From NCBI GenBank assembly GCA_947500545.1, contig CANMSO010000005.1:124001-188000 (forward strand): a stretch of 64,000 bases of DNA, read 5' to 3'. Source of the DNA: an uncultured Aquimarina sp. (GTDB lineage Bacteria > Bacteroidota > Bacteroidia > Flavobacteriales > Flavobacteriaceae). Positions 17,201 to 25,541 of this stretch are shown here, one piece after another (the first letter of the stretch is position 1; each line of letters opens with the position of its first letter). The position numbers were made by a program, and so were the translations under genes. The notes below the pieces were generated by a model. The model was given only the letters and a program-made list of their open reading frames with translations, had not been told where the DNA came from and did no database searches.

Positions 17201-17352
17201 CCATCATTGGGTTAATTCCATTTTTGATATCAGACGAATCTAATAATTTTTGGTATCCATTTGCTATTACTATTTGTGTTGGACTTATTTTTTCAATAAT
17301 TACAATTTTATTTGTTTTACCAACGTATTTAATCCCTAATAGAAATCTATGA
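14275..17352 (+). CDS. RND efflux permease, first subunit
   Basis: This 1025-residue inner-membrane permease has the duplicated RND plan: one N-terminal helix, a large periplasmic loop, helices 2-6 (about 340-475), a second loop, and helices 8-12. In TM4 the segment I-G-F-V-I-D-N-S-I carries the proton-relay Asp. TM10 reads G-L-L-V-N-S-A-I, with Asn where AcrB has its Lys. The C-terminus overlaps the next permease start by 4 nt (ATGA). Its sequence is clearly different from the second permease, so the pair may form a mixed trimer like MdtBC. Substrate unknown. Confidence 0.88.
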   Translation: MSSFSIKILFFTLSIIGLFCVPLLSYKLIPDNTYPTLRVSYRWANASQHAIERKVTSKLEGTFSTLKNVQKIYSRSHSDYGEIFLEYDKSVDLEKERFNISTLIRQVYSGLPKEVGYPKISYQRPDDNDIRLLSYSLISKDDNQDVNRFIDKILTPKISKNQNVNSVNFEGIPSYYYEIKYDTRKINALNITESDIIQALQNIISTETLGTVIDYKKSDNQKFAILRNVSRNENDLYQLPIKKVDSKIIKLKDIAWLTKKNSIEISLFRINGMKTISFSIIADKSANQIRLANLIKQNINELENTYPNYNFILTNDATSYLKKELKNIFLRTLISLFFLLLLTAIIYRNAQYVTSLFISLLVTILISFIFFKVFKVDVHIYSLMALAISIGFVIDNSIITIDHFLRTRNKNIILPIFAATLTTIAPLLFITALDDSIKVNLIDFSWALIIVLISSLIVSFFLIPSIIKPTIFSIKKWKIKKLKKLLFFNEYYLKSIFFIKRFRLLLGPIFIFLFGIPLFLLPETLEDDSSFSKFYNETIGSEYYTNEVRPITDKYLGGVLKLFVENSLDGSFLEHPERLSVSVRIKTPFGSTINYVDEICKKFEASLQLNKGLGIDFFQTNIYGKRTAQMDVYFDSNIEPDFPYKLKGFLEKESLTMSGIDFSIFGVGKPFGTSSGVAYDSTIIVTGYDYAKLNQYAEVVKDKLEQNNRIDHIVIQGEPSWQSTINKKYVAKNLDHISKNVLNNFYENFASKQIGNYKIKNDVIPIKLRSNMMSKNSSNIVFNTQFYVNDSILYKPKHNIQLNLVDVPDKIVKENQEYQLALQYEFKGTYKHSQIVKKEIIEKFSKSFMAGFKIKDGDPKPFGSMDYKLYISLFVCVFIIFCICSILLESLRKSIIIILTVPITFIGVFLSLYALDIGFTSGVYGALILLVGLLVNSAIFIINEYTNYNKKLNATKSFIKAFNKKIIPVIITIISTIIGLIPFLISDESNNFWYPFAITICVGLIFSIITILFVLPTYLIPNRNL

Positions 17353-20303
17353 TCCGGTTTTTAGTAAATAGACCAATTGCTGTAATTATGAGTTTTTTAC
17401 TCATCATTTTATTAGGAGTTATTGCCTCTCTAAAGATTCCTATTTCGTTATTACCAGATTCTAACACTTCCAAATTAGAAGTCACAATTGATAACCCTGG
17501 TGATTCTCCTGAAGATTTTGATACAGAAATAGTACAAAAGATAAGAAATAGCTTATTGCAGGTTAACAGCATTATTGATATCAATAGTTATTCAAATAAT
17601 ACCAAAGGAAAAATAGAATTAATTTTCAATTACGGAGCAGATATCGATTTGATCTTTTTTGAGGTTAATGAAAAAATAGATGAAGTATTATCCTATTTAC
17701 CATATAAAATAAATCGCCCCAAGGTTACAAAGTCTAGCCTTTCAGATATACCATCAATATACTTATCGGTTGCATTAAAAAAAGAATCCGACAGGTCCTT
17801 TACAGAATTATCCTCTTTTATTGAAGAAAAACTGAAGAATCGTATTGAACAATGTACCGAAATCTCTTTTGTAGATGTTACGGGTGCTGCTAAAAACATA
17901 ATTAGAGTTTCTATAAATCAAGAGGTAATTAATGCTTTGGGAGTTTCTTTAACAGATATAAAACAAGCATTTGTTGATAGCAATTTCTCTTTCGGAAATA
18001 TTGAAGTATCTCAAGGGCATTTAATGTATGATTTATCTTTAGAAAATTCAATCAACTCTGTTAACGACATTAAAAAAATAACACTTCATCTAGAAGATAA
18101 GATGATAAGGTTATCAGAAATTGCGAATATATATAATGAAACAAAATTAGAAGACGAGTATTACTATAATCTAGACAAATCCATTAGTCTGGCCATATTG
18201 AAACATCCAAATGCGAGAGAAAGTGATTTCACAGAAAAACTAAATGAGATAGTAAAAGATGTTCATAAACAGTATCCTGACATAATTATATCCAAAACTA
18301 AAGATCAAACGGTAATTTTAAAAGAAACCTTAAATAGTCTTAGTGTCAGTTTGTTTTTAGGAATTTTGCTAGCTATCATAGTCACACTTTTCTTCTTGAA
18401 ATCTATAAAAAATGTAACTGTTATTGTTATTACAGTATTGTCTTCATTGATTATTGATATTATGCTATTCTATGTGATGAATATATCCATCAATTTGATA
18501 TCGATATCTGGACTTATTTTAGGTATAGGATTAATGATCGATAATATCATAATCGTACTAGATAATATTGAACAAAAAATTAATGTTACAAGAGATGTAA
18601 AAGAAGGAAGTATACAAGGAGCGATTGAAATAATTTCTCCATTAATTTCCTCTGCACTAACCACATGTGCAATATTTGTTCCTCTAATTTTTATGAGTGG
18701 GCTTGCCGGGGTTTTATTCTATGATCAGGCTATTTCAGTAACCATAGCGCTTATTTCATCCTTTTTTGTTTCGGTTATATTACTACCCACTATTTATGTA
18801 TTATTAAATAAGAACTATAACCAGGGTGTGTTTAATAACCAGCTGTTCCCTGTATATGAAAAAGTATACAGAAAAATAAACAATAACCAATTGGCAACTT
18901 TCTTGTGCATGTTTGTTATTATTATATCTGGTATACTATCCTTTATTATTATTCGTAAAGAACAATTACCAAAACTTGATTCATCAGAATTAGTTTTTAA
19001 GATCGAATGGAATCAAAATTATATCAACAAGGAATTAAGGCATAAATCTTTTGAAATAATTGACCTTGTTAAAGACCATATTTCTTCTTCAGAATTGTAT
19101 ATCAATCAGCAAAATTTCTTGTCCAAAACACAACGTAATACAATAGAAGATCATGAGACTTATTATTCTTTAAAATTGAAAAACCAAACCAATAAGGATC
19201 AACTAAAAAGAGAACTTCTCTCCAAAATAACAAAAAAACACAAAGGTATTAACTTACGCTTTTTAACAGAAGAAAATGCGCTAAATACCATTCTTGTTAG
19301 CGACGAGTACAATTTAAAAATCATTTCGTATGACAATCAAACGACTTCAGGAATTATTAAAAATCGATTAGAAAAAGAATACCCCAATTTAATATCAAGT
19401 TCAATCGGAAAATCAGAAAGAATAGAATTAACAATAGATGATAGTAAAACTTTTATTTATGATCTTGGTAAAAATTCTATTATCGAGTTTATAAAACTTA
19501 AACTCGGTGAAGAAAAGTTACTGGATATAAACTATGGTAATAATTATATTCCGGTGACCTTTTTTACCAACGAAGAGGGTTTAACTTCTTTATTAAACTC
19601 TAATTTCACTTCTGAAGAAGGAAACCAATATAAACTCAAGGAACTAGTTAACGTAAAATATAAAAACTATAAAAAAGGAGTTGAAGCAGATATTGGAGGT
19701 ATCGCAGACATTCTATATGTAAAAACTGAAAACCCTAAATCAATAATCGATACTGTCAAAAAACAATTTTCTTCATCAACTATTAATTTTGAAGGGAGCT
19801 ATAAATTTATAGAAACATTAAAATCAGAGATATTATATATCGTTATCATTACTTTGATATTGCTCTATTTAATTTTGGCCATCCAATTCGAATCATTAAA
19901 ATTGCCAATCATTATTCTTTTGGAGATTCCTATTGACATTTCTATCTCATTGCTAGTTCTTTACTTAGCAAACCAAACATTAAATGTCATGTCATTTATT
20001 GGTATTATAATAATGTGTGGTATTATCATTAACGACTCCATTTTAAAAATAGACTTAATAAACAAACTTTATAACAAAGGAACTACTGTTGATAATGCAA
20101 TCCATATTGCGGGAAAAAGACGCTTGAATGCCATCGTAATGACAAGTTTAACCACCTTATTGGCAGTTACTCCAGTTTTATTTCAAAATGATATCAGTAC
20201 CCAATTACAAGCTCCTCTAATTATTTCATTAATGGGAGGGCTATTGATAGGAACTTTAGTAAGCATTTTTATCATTCCTATTTTGTATAAAAAATTAATA
20301 TAA
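17349..20303 (+). CDS. RND efflux permease, second subunit
   Basis: This 984-residue RND permease is more conventional at the N-terminus (M-I-R-F-L-V-N-R-P-I-A-V-I-M). TM4 contains G-I-G-L-M-I-D-N-I-I with the relay Asp, and TM10 contains C-G-I-I-I-N-D-S-I-L. The two periplasmic loops are present. It overlaps the first permease by 4 nt, and its stop overlaps the TolC-like start by 1 nt (TAATG), so translation is coupled across the operon. Heteromeric assembly with the first permease is inferred from the gene pairing. Confidence 0.9.
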   Translation: MIRFLVNRPIAVIMSFLLIILLGVIASLKIPISLLPDSNTSKLEVTIDNPGDSPEDFDTEIVQKIRNSLLQVNSIIDINSYSNNTKGKIELIFNYGADIDLIFFEVNEKIDEVLSYLPYKINRPKVTKSSLSDIPSIYLSVALKKESDRSFTELSSFIEEKLKNRIEQCTEISFVDVTGAAKNIIRVSINQEVINALGVSLTDIKQAFVDSNFSFGNIEVSQGHLMYDLSLENSINSVNDIKKITLHLEDKMIRLSEIANIYNETKLEDEYYYNLDKSISLAILKHPNARESDFTEKLNEIVKDVHKQYPDIIISKTKDQTVILKETLNSLSVSLFLGILLAIIVTLFFLKSIKNVTVIVITVLSSLIIDIMLFYVMNISINLISISGLILGIGLMIDNIIIVLDNIEQKINVTRDVKEGSIQGAIEIISPLISSALTTCAIFVPLIFMSGLAGVLFYDQAISVTIALISSFFVSVILLPTIYVLLNKNYNQGVFNNQLFPVYEKVYRKINNNQLATFLCMFVIIISGILSFIIIRKEQLPKLDSSELVFKIEWNQNYINKELRHKSFEIIDLVKDHISSSELYINQQNFLSKTQRNTIEDHETYYSLKLKNQTNKDQLKRELLSKITKKHKGINLRFLTEENALNTILVSDEYNLKIISYDNQTTSGIIKNRLEKEYPNLISSSIGKSERIELTIDDSKTFIYDLGKNSIIEFIKLKLGEEKLLDINYGNNYIPVTFFTNEEGLTSLLNSNFTSEEGNQYKLKELVNVKYKNYKKGVEADIGGIADILYVKTENPKSIIDTVKKQFSSSTINFEGSYKFIETLKSEILYIVIITLILLYLILAIQFESLKLPIIILLEIPIDISISLLVLYLANQTLNVMSFIGIIIMCGIIINDSILKIDLINKLYNKGTTVDNAIHIAGKRRLNAIVMTSLTTLLAVTPVLFQNDISTQLQAPLIISLMGGLLIGTLVSIFIIPILYKKLI

Positions 20304-21748
20304 TGAAAAAACTTGTTTTTATAGTATTTACACTTAGTATCAATATGGCATTCTCACAAACTAGTTTGGATATTGAGAAAGCTATAAATATGGCTTTGGT
20401 TAATTCAAGTTTATATGAAAAAGCAAGTGCCGAATTGTCATATTCTGAAGAAAATACTATTCTCTTTAGAAAGACTTTTTTACCAACCATTTACACATCT
20501 TCGGTATTTCCTTCAATTTCTAAATCGGTTACAAGAGTTACTACTCCTGAAGGGTTAGACATCTTTGTGAATCAAAATCAAGCATATTATGATCTAAGAC
20601 TAAATATAGAGCAAAAAGAACCCGTTTTTGGAGGTACTTTTGCCGTTTCTTCTTTTTTGAATAGAATCGATCTGTTTGGGGATATTAATAACAAAACATA
20701 TTTTTCTACACCGTTCTCTTTGTCTTATACAAACAACGATTTTTCATTCAATGCTTATAGATACGAGAAACTAATCAACGAGTTAAGAATTAAAGAAGAT
20801 AATATTGCATACGATATGCAATTAGAAGATATCGTAAATAAAACAGTCAATAAGTATTTTGATGCCTATATCGTAAACAAGAATATTGAAGACAAGTTAA
20901 AAGCACTAAAAGAGATAAAAGATATTTATGATGTTGCTAAAAAAAGATTCAATATTGGTAGCATAAACAAAGGAGATCTTCTTTCGCTTGAACTAAATAT
21001 ATTGGACACCGAATTCTCTCTAAACGAACTTACTTTTCAACAAAAAAGTTCTAAAGAAGCGTTATCAAATTTTGTAAAGAATATCTCTGATTCTATTCTA
21101 TTTATTAAACCAAAAGAAGAAATTTTGAATATGAAAGTTTCTTATGACTTTGCATTAGACAAAATGATTGGAAATAATAAATTAATGTTAGAGCTAGAAA
21201 GAAAAAAAACAGAAAAGGAATTAGAAATTAAAACACACCAATCAGACAACAGACTCAGTGTGGGTATTAATGCTTCTTATGGGTTATCAAACACTGCTCC
21301 CACGTTTACCGAATCAACTAGGGATTTGCAAGATCAACAATCCTATAGCCTTTCTTTAAGATATCTTTTATTCGATTTTGGAAAAAACAAACAAAGAATC
21401 AAATTAATGAATCTAGAAAAAGATCTTTTGGATAGCGAATATAAAATAGAAATAGAAGGATTAAAAGAAGAACTTTTTTCGCTAATAAACACGTTTAGCA
21501 GCAACCAAAAAAGGTTGTTTTCATTAAAGAAAAAACTAGAGGTTTCAAGTGAGCGGTATACTTTTTTGAAGAATCGGTTTTCCTTTGGTAAAGTAACTAT
21601 TACAGAGTTAAATATCGCTCAAAGAGAATATAGGCAAATAGACAATGATTACCTCACCACCTTAAAAGAAGTATGGGTCAATTACTATGACATAAGAAAA
21701 TTAACTATGTATGATTATGAAAAGAACAAAGTAATAGATTATAACTAA
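20303..21748 (+). CDS. TolC-family outer-membrane channel protein
   Basis: This 481-residue protein has a type I signal peptide (cleavage after A-F-S-Q, near residue 19), then the two long helical repeats of the OEP/TolC family, starting S-L-D-I-E-K-A-I-N-M-A-L and with the second repeat around 280-470. Near the end, R-F-S-F-G-K-V-T-I-T-E-L-N-I-A-Q-R-E-Y is the conserved helical hairpin. It completes a tripartite adaptor-permease-channel exporter and is the last gene of the operon; the next gene starts 98 nt later. Confidence 0.9.
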   Translation: MKKLVFIVFTLSINMAFSQTSLDIEKAINMALVNSSLYEKASAELSYSEENTILFRKTFLPTIYTSSVFPSISKSVTRVTTPEGLDIFVNQNQAYYDLRLNIEQKEPVFGGTFAVSSFLNRIDLFGDINNKTYFSTPFSLSYTNNDFSFNAYRYEKLINELRIKEDNIAYDMQLEDIVNKTVNKYFDAYIVNKNIEDKLKALKEIKDIYDVAKKRFNIGSINKGDLLSLELNILDTEFSLNELTFQQKSSKEALSNFVKNISDSILFIKPKEEILNMKVSYDFALDKMIGNNKLMLELERKKTEKELEIKTHQSDNRLSVGINASYGLSNTAPTFTESTRDLQDQQSYSLSLRYLLFDFGKNKQRIKLMNLEKDLLDSEYKIEIEGLKEELFSLINTFSSNQKRLFSLKKKLEVSSERYTFLKNRFSFGKVTITELNIAQREYRQIDNDYLTTLKEVWVNYYDIRKLTMYDYEKNKVIDYN

Positions 21749-21846
21749 CTATTATGTTTTCTAAATCACTTATTTATCAAAAAAACATTAACTTTCTTTG
21801 TTCACCGTGTTTTAAAAGCTTTAAACGTACTCTAAAGAACTAAATA

Positions 21847-22773
21847 ATGAAGATTTATAAAATAATCACAAGCCTTTTTTTGATTACCTCTTTTATAAGT
21901 TGTAAGTCCTTATCAGTAACAACCAAAGACGTAATCACCCAGGCAGAAAAAAATACAGAAAGTCAAGTAGTTGTTTATGAAAAATTTGAATCCAAATATA
22001 TAATCCCTCGTAATGTAGAAGTTTTTTTACCAGAAGGATATGATGCTACTTCAAAAGAAAAATACAAGGTACTGTATATGCACGATGGGCAAAATGTATT
22101 TAACGCAAAAACATCTTATACAGGAATCGATTGGGGCGTTGATGAGGCTATCGATAGTTTGATGAAGCTAGGCAAAATCAAAAACACCATAGTTGTTGCT
22201 CCCTGGAATACGGTAAAAAAGCGATTTTCAGAATATATGCCCAAAGCTCCAGCTGCATTAACCGAATCTCCGGAAGTCAAAGCGGCATTAAAGAAAAACA
22301 CAGGATATGACTCCCTATATTCTGATGAGTATTTAAAGTTTTTGGTTGAGGAATTGAAGCCTTTTATTGAGAAAAATTATAACGTATCTCCTAAAAAGGA
22401 AGATACTTCTGTAATGGGATCATCAATGGGAGGCTTAATCTCGTTATATGCAATATGCAAATACCCAGAGGTTTTTGGAGCTGCCGGCTGTGTATCTACT
22501 CATTGGCCAGTACAAGTACTAGGAGAAGCCTATATAAGTACATTGCCCACTACATTACCTGATCCTACAACTCATAAAATCTATTTTGATTTTGGAACCG
22601 AAACTCTGGATGCAGAATATGAGCCTTTTCAAAAGAAAGTTGATGAAATTATGGTTGCAAAAGGATATACCCAAGGTACAAATTGGATAACAAAAAAGTT
22701 TGACGGAGCTTCACACAATGAGAAAAGTTGGAATGAACGTGTTCATATCCCACTAGAGTTTTTGTTGAAGTAA
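21847..22773 (+). CDS. Esterase lipoprotein, enterochelin-esterase-like alpha/beta hydrolase
   Basis: This 308-residue lipoprotein has lipobox F-I-S-C (near residue 19). It shows the putative esterase (PF00756) pattern: V-L-Y-M-H-D-G-Q-N-V-F near residue 80, nucleophile elbow G-S-S193-M-G-G, and the His region A-S-H-N-E-K-S-W near the C-terminus. Family members hydrolyse siderophore, carbohydrate (acetyl or feruloyl) or other esters. It lies downstream of the exporter and convergent with the NTF2-like gene. Its substrate cannot be told from the sequence. Confidence 0.82.
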   Translation: MKIYKIITSLFLITSFISCKSLSVTTKDVITQAEKNTESQVVVYEKFESKYIIPRNVEVFLPEGYDATSKEKYKVLYMHDGQNVFNAKTSYTGIDWGVDEAIDSLMKLGKIKNTIVVAPWNTVKKRFSEYMPKAPAALTESPEVKAALKKNTGYDSLYSDEYLKFLVEELKPFIEKNYNVSPKKEDTSVMGSSMGGLISLYAICKYPEVFGAAGCVSTHWPVQVLGEAYISTLPTTLPDPTTHKIYFDFGTETLDAEYEPFQKKVDEIMVAKGYTQGTNWITKKFDGASHNEKSWNERVHIPLEFLLK

Positions 22774-22863
22774 AAACTATAATTGCCCATTGATATCATA
22801 AATTCTCAATTATTCCTGCGAGTAGGACTTAATTATAAGTTTATGCAACAATAATTGTTCAAA

Positions 22864-23355
22864 TTAATGAAGACTAATTACTTTTGAAATTATCCATTTC
22901 TCATCTTCATTTTTCCATACAAGGAGAAATCTACTGGGTTTAGATTTGGCATTGGGTTCTTGGTTATTGTAAAATTTATGGTACCCCATCTCTATTGCTC
23001 CATAATTAGGAATAGGATATACTTCTACGCTTCCTTCTATTAATGTTCTAGTCACTTTTCCGCATATGTTATTCTTAAGAGACTCTAATAGATCCGGCTT
23101 AGAAGTCGACAACCCACCTTTGTCATGAAAGAATTCCAAATCCTCAGCGTATAACGAGGCTTGTGTATCCATGTCACATTCATTATAGGCATCAAAATAT
23201 TTTTTATCCATAGCAAGGATAACTTTATAAAGTGCTTTATCCGCAGGTGTATACTCAGTATCAAGAATATCCCGGTATTCATTTTGAGCATAGTTAGACA
23301 GACTAAATAATGACAACATAACAATGAGGAGAATTCTGTTTTTTTGGTTTTTCAT
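22864..23355 (-). CDS. NTF2-like (SnoaL/DUF4440) secreted protein
   Basis: This 163-residue protein has a signal peptide (cleavage after N-Y-A-Q, near residue 24). The remainder fits the DUF4440/SnoaL cone fold: A-M-D-K-K-Y-F-D-A-Y-N-E-C-D near 50, Y-A-E-D-L-E-F-F-H-D, and the final strand R-F-L-L-V-W-K-N...W-I-I-S-K-V. Such proteins bind or isomerise small hydrophobic ligands, and many have no known role. There is no clear link with either neighbour. Confidence 0.75.
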   Translation of the reverse strand: MKNQKNRILLIVMLSLFSLSNYAQNEYRDILDTEYTPADKALYKVILAMDKKYFDAYNECDMDTQASLYAEDLEFFHDKGGLSTSKPDLLESLKNNICGKVTRTLIEGSVEVYPIPNYGAIEMGYHKFYNNQEPNAKSKPSRFLLVWKNEDEKWIISKVISLH

Positions 23356-23381
23356 TTGTGATTTTTGATGTTAAATTCTAG

Positions 23382-24098
23382 TCAACGGTTAGTCTTTATT
23401 TCTTCTTTTCCTATTCTTCCAATTAATCTCTTTGCAATAAAGTAATCCGCTAAGAACTCTTTTTGATACGTTCCTTTTTCGTTTGTCTGAAGAAATCCTT
23501 TTAAGTATTGAAGATCATATAATTTCGACCATACTTCATTCGGTGCATTAATTTGAGTTTCTGATAAGTCCTTATAATTTTCTCTGTACTCTATAATTAA
23601 ATTTGAAATGTATTTTTCAATTCCGTTTAGTGCCTTCTTAGATTCAAGTTTTAAACTATTTTTAATAGAGTATTCAGAATTAGCAATTTCTTCTTTTAGA
23701 TCACTTACTTCGAACTTAGCATCCATTATTTCTTTCATCTGTTCTCCATAAGTTTTTGCAGATTTATTTGCAATTATAATACTTCTTGATCTTCGAACAT
23801 TTTGAATAGAGTTGATTAAATCTTTTCTCAAACTATTAAAATATTGACTTCTTTCTATTTCTTTTTCCTTATTTCTCTCAAGTTCAATTTCAGCCTTTTT
23901 TTTTGCTTCATTATAATTCTCCAAAATTATTTTGACAATTGTTCCGAGAGCTGTTAAAAGCAATAGCTGAAGAAGAATTTTTAAAAACTCTAGTTTCGCG
24001 GATTCCTTCAGGTCAGCATCTCCCGTAAAAAATATTATAAGAGAAAGGACTAGAGATAAAAATAGAATTACTCCTAATACCAATTGAAATCTTTTCAT
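23382..24098 (-). CDS. Membrane-anchored coiled-coil protein, function unknown
   Basis: This 238-residue protein has two predicted N-terminal membrane helices (about 5-25 and 38-58) followed by a long charged helical region (about 62-180) that looks like a coiled coil. The C-terminal part ends R-L-I-G-R-I-G. No family was recognised. It is the last gene of a minus-strand cluster with TIR, pYEATS and patatin genes, about 85 bp from the pYEATS gene. A sensor or membrane effector role in that cluster is possible but unsupported by motif. Confidence 0.55.
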   Translation of the reverse strand: MKRFQLVLGVILFLSLVLSLIIFFTGDADLKESAKLEFLKILLQLLLLTALGTIVKIILENYNEAKKKAEIELERNKEKEIERSQYFNSLRKDLINSIQNVRRSRSIIIANKSAKTYGEQMKEIMDAKFEVSDLKEEIANSEYSIKNSLKLESKKALNGIEKYISNLIIEYRENYKDLSETQINAPNEVWSKLYDLQYLKGFLQTNEKGTYQKEFLADYFIAKRLIGRIGKEEIKTNR

Positions 24099-24183
24099 TT
24101 TATTATTTTTTGATTAATGCTAACGGTTGTTGGCTATGATTTCATTTATATTGTTGGTTATAGTTATTTTTTTTCATCCTATC

Positions 24184-24828
24184 TTATAAATGCTTCATTA
24201 AATCCTCCATTGATTTTACATGTCTGATATCTTTGAATCTTTCATTAATCTTATCACTCATTATAAATATATTTTTACCAGAATCCAAAGCATGAAATAT
24301 ATCAAATTCTTGCGATCTTGTTATTTCTGAACCCATTACAATCATTACATCAGATTCATCTATCGATTCTACTATCGATTCGGAAAAATTTGAATTAGAG
24401 CTAATTGTATCAAGAGTTGAGACTATATAATCTTTATTCTCCAGTCTTTCGACAAGGCTATTTTTATTCGCTTCATCTTTTATTTGCGAAGAGATAAATA
24501 CTCGTTGTAGCTGATTATCTTCGCTAGAAAAAAGAATTAGATCATGAGATAGATATAAAGGTTTTATATTTTCGTTTTTAAAGTAAATTCGAATAAAGAT
24601 TGTAAACTCCCCCCAGCCTTTTGAGGATAACTTGAATTTGTTTTTGCGCGAACTTATATTTCTAACTCTATTTCGAAAAGTTGGATGAAGAATATACTCT
24701 ACATTATGTATTTCATCCAAAGATTCTTTCTTGGCATCAATCCAAATAGACCAAAACCAATACTTATTTGATTCTGAATCTTTCTTTTTTGATTGCTTAA
24801 CGCTAAATTTTGATTTATCATTGATCAT
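24184..24828 (-). CDS. pYEATS domain fused to a TIR-like domain
   Basis: This 214-residue protein looks like a two-domain conflict-system component. Residues about 22-95 match the YEATS beta-sandwich: W-S-I-W-I-D, V-E-Y-I-L-H-P-T-F, and the K-G-W-G-E-F-T-I-F-I-R-I strand pair. Prokaryotic YEATS (pYEATS) domains have been described by comparative genomics in conflict loci. Residues about 100-214 (R-V-F-I-S-S-Q-I-K-D...V-M-I-V-M-G-S) form a Rossmann-like TIR/nucleoside-deoxyribosyltransferase-type domain. The start overlaps the TIR gene stop (TAATG), indicating coupled translation. It probably reads out or binds a ligand for the cluster (inference). Confidence 0.7.
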   Translation of the reverse strand: MINDKSKFSVKQSKKKDSESNKYWFWSIWIDAKKESLDEIHNVEYILHPTFRNRVRNISSRKNKFKLSSKGWGEFTIFIRIYFKNENIKPLYLSHDLILFSSEDNQLQRVFISSQIKDEANKNSLVERLENKDYIVSTLDTISSNSNFSESIVESIDESDVMIVMGSEITRSQEFDIFHALDSGKNIFIMSDKINERFKDIRHVKSMEDLMKHL

Positions 24829-25520
24829 TAGTTTTTCTTTTTAAGTTCTACAATGACGTTGTGATTCGCAGCTGGAGACCCCCATCTTGTGTTTTTTACA
24901 TTGGCTTCAATTTCAATTAAGTCTTTACTTCTTATCCCAGGAATGTATATAGTAGCTCCTCCTTCTTCAGGTGTTGGTATAATATTGGACCAATTCGGTT
25001 CCATATTATCTCGATAATTTTTAGATTTCCATATCCTGTATCTAATGGTATTATTTCCTATTGAATTTGAAATGCTTTCAGAAACGTCTTTAGGCCTTAT
25101 TAATAGTTTTTTTACATCTCCTAAACTATTTCGCCAGAAGTTAATTGTTTCAGATAGTTCTAGTATCGGTAATTCATTACCATTTGTATTAACCCGAAGC
25201 CTTTCTCTTTCATTAAACATACCATTTTCATTGACTCCGGATTCAATTAATGTGATAATTTTTAACCCCTTTCCTTCTGCATATGCTCTTTCATCTCTGA
25301 CCCAATTATTGGTTCTTCCTTGTTCTCGATTTGTTAAGATGATAATAATCGCTTGGCATTCATCAATTTTTTCTTTTACACCTTGTCTTAGGCTTTCTCC
25401 ACCCAATCTTTCCCCAGTAACAGGTTTAATATTATGACTTACAACAAGTCTTCTAACTTTTTCAGCCATTTCTTTAGCGTCATTATCAAAATGATATGAG
25501 ATGAAAATATTTTCTAACAT
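24828..25520 (-). CDS. TIR-domain protein
   Basis: This 230-residue protein has an N-terminal TIR domain (about 1-110): I-F-I-S-Y-H-F-D-N-D strand A, a BB-loop-like G-G-E-S-L, A-I-I-I-I-L-T strand D, and W73-V-R-D-E77 in the position of the catalytic Glu of NAD-cleaving TIRs. The C-terminal 90 residues (W-K-S-K-N-Y-R-D onward) look like a small beta-sandwich of unknown type. Bacterial TIR proteins commonly consume NAD+ or make signalling nucleotides in antiphage defence. It lies 21 nt after the patatin gene and overlaps the pYEATS gene. Confidence 0.75.
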   Translation of the reverse strand: MLENIFISYHFDNDAKEMAEKVRRLVVSHNIKPVTGERLGGESLRQGVKEKIDECQAIIIILTNREQGRTNNWVRDERAYAEGKGLKIITLIESGVNENGMFNERERLRVNTNGNELPILELSETINFWRNSLGDVKKLLIRPKDVSESISNSIGNNTIRYRIWKSKNYRDNMEPNWSNIIPTPEEGGATIYIPGIRSKDLIEIEANVKNTRWGSPAANHNVIVELKKKN

Positions 25521-25541
25521 TTTAAGGTGTTTTATATGATA

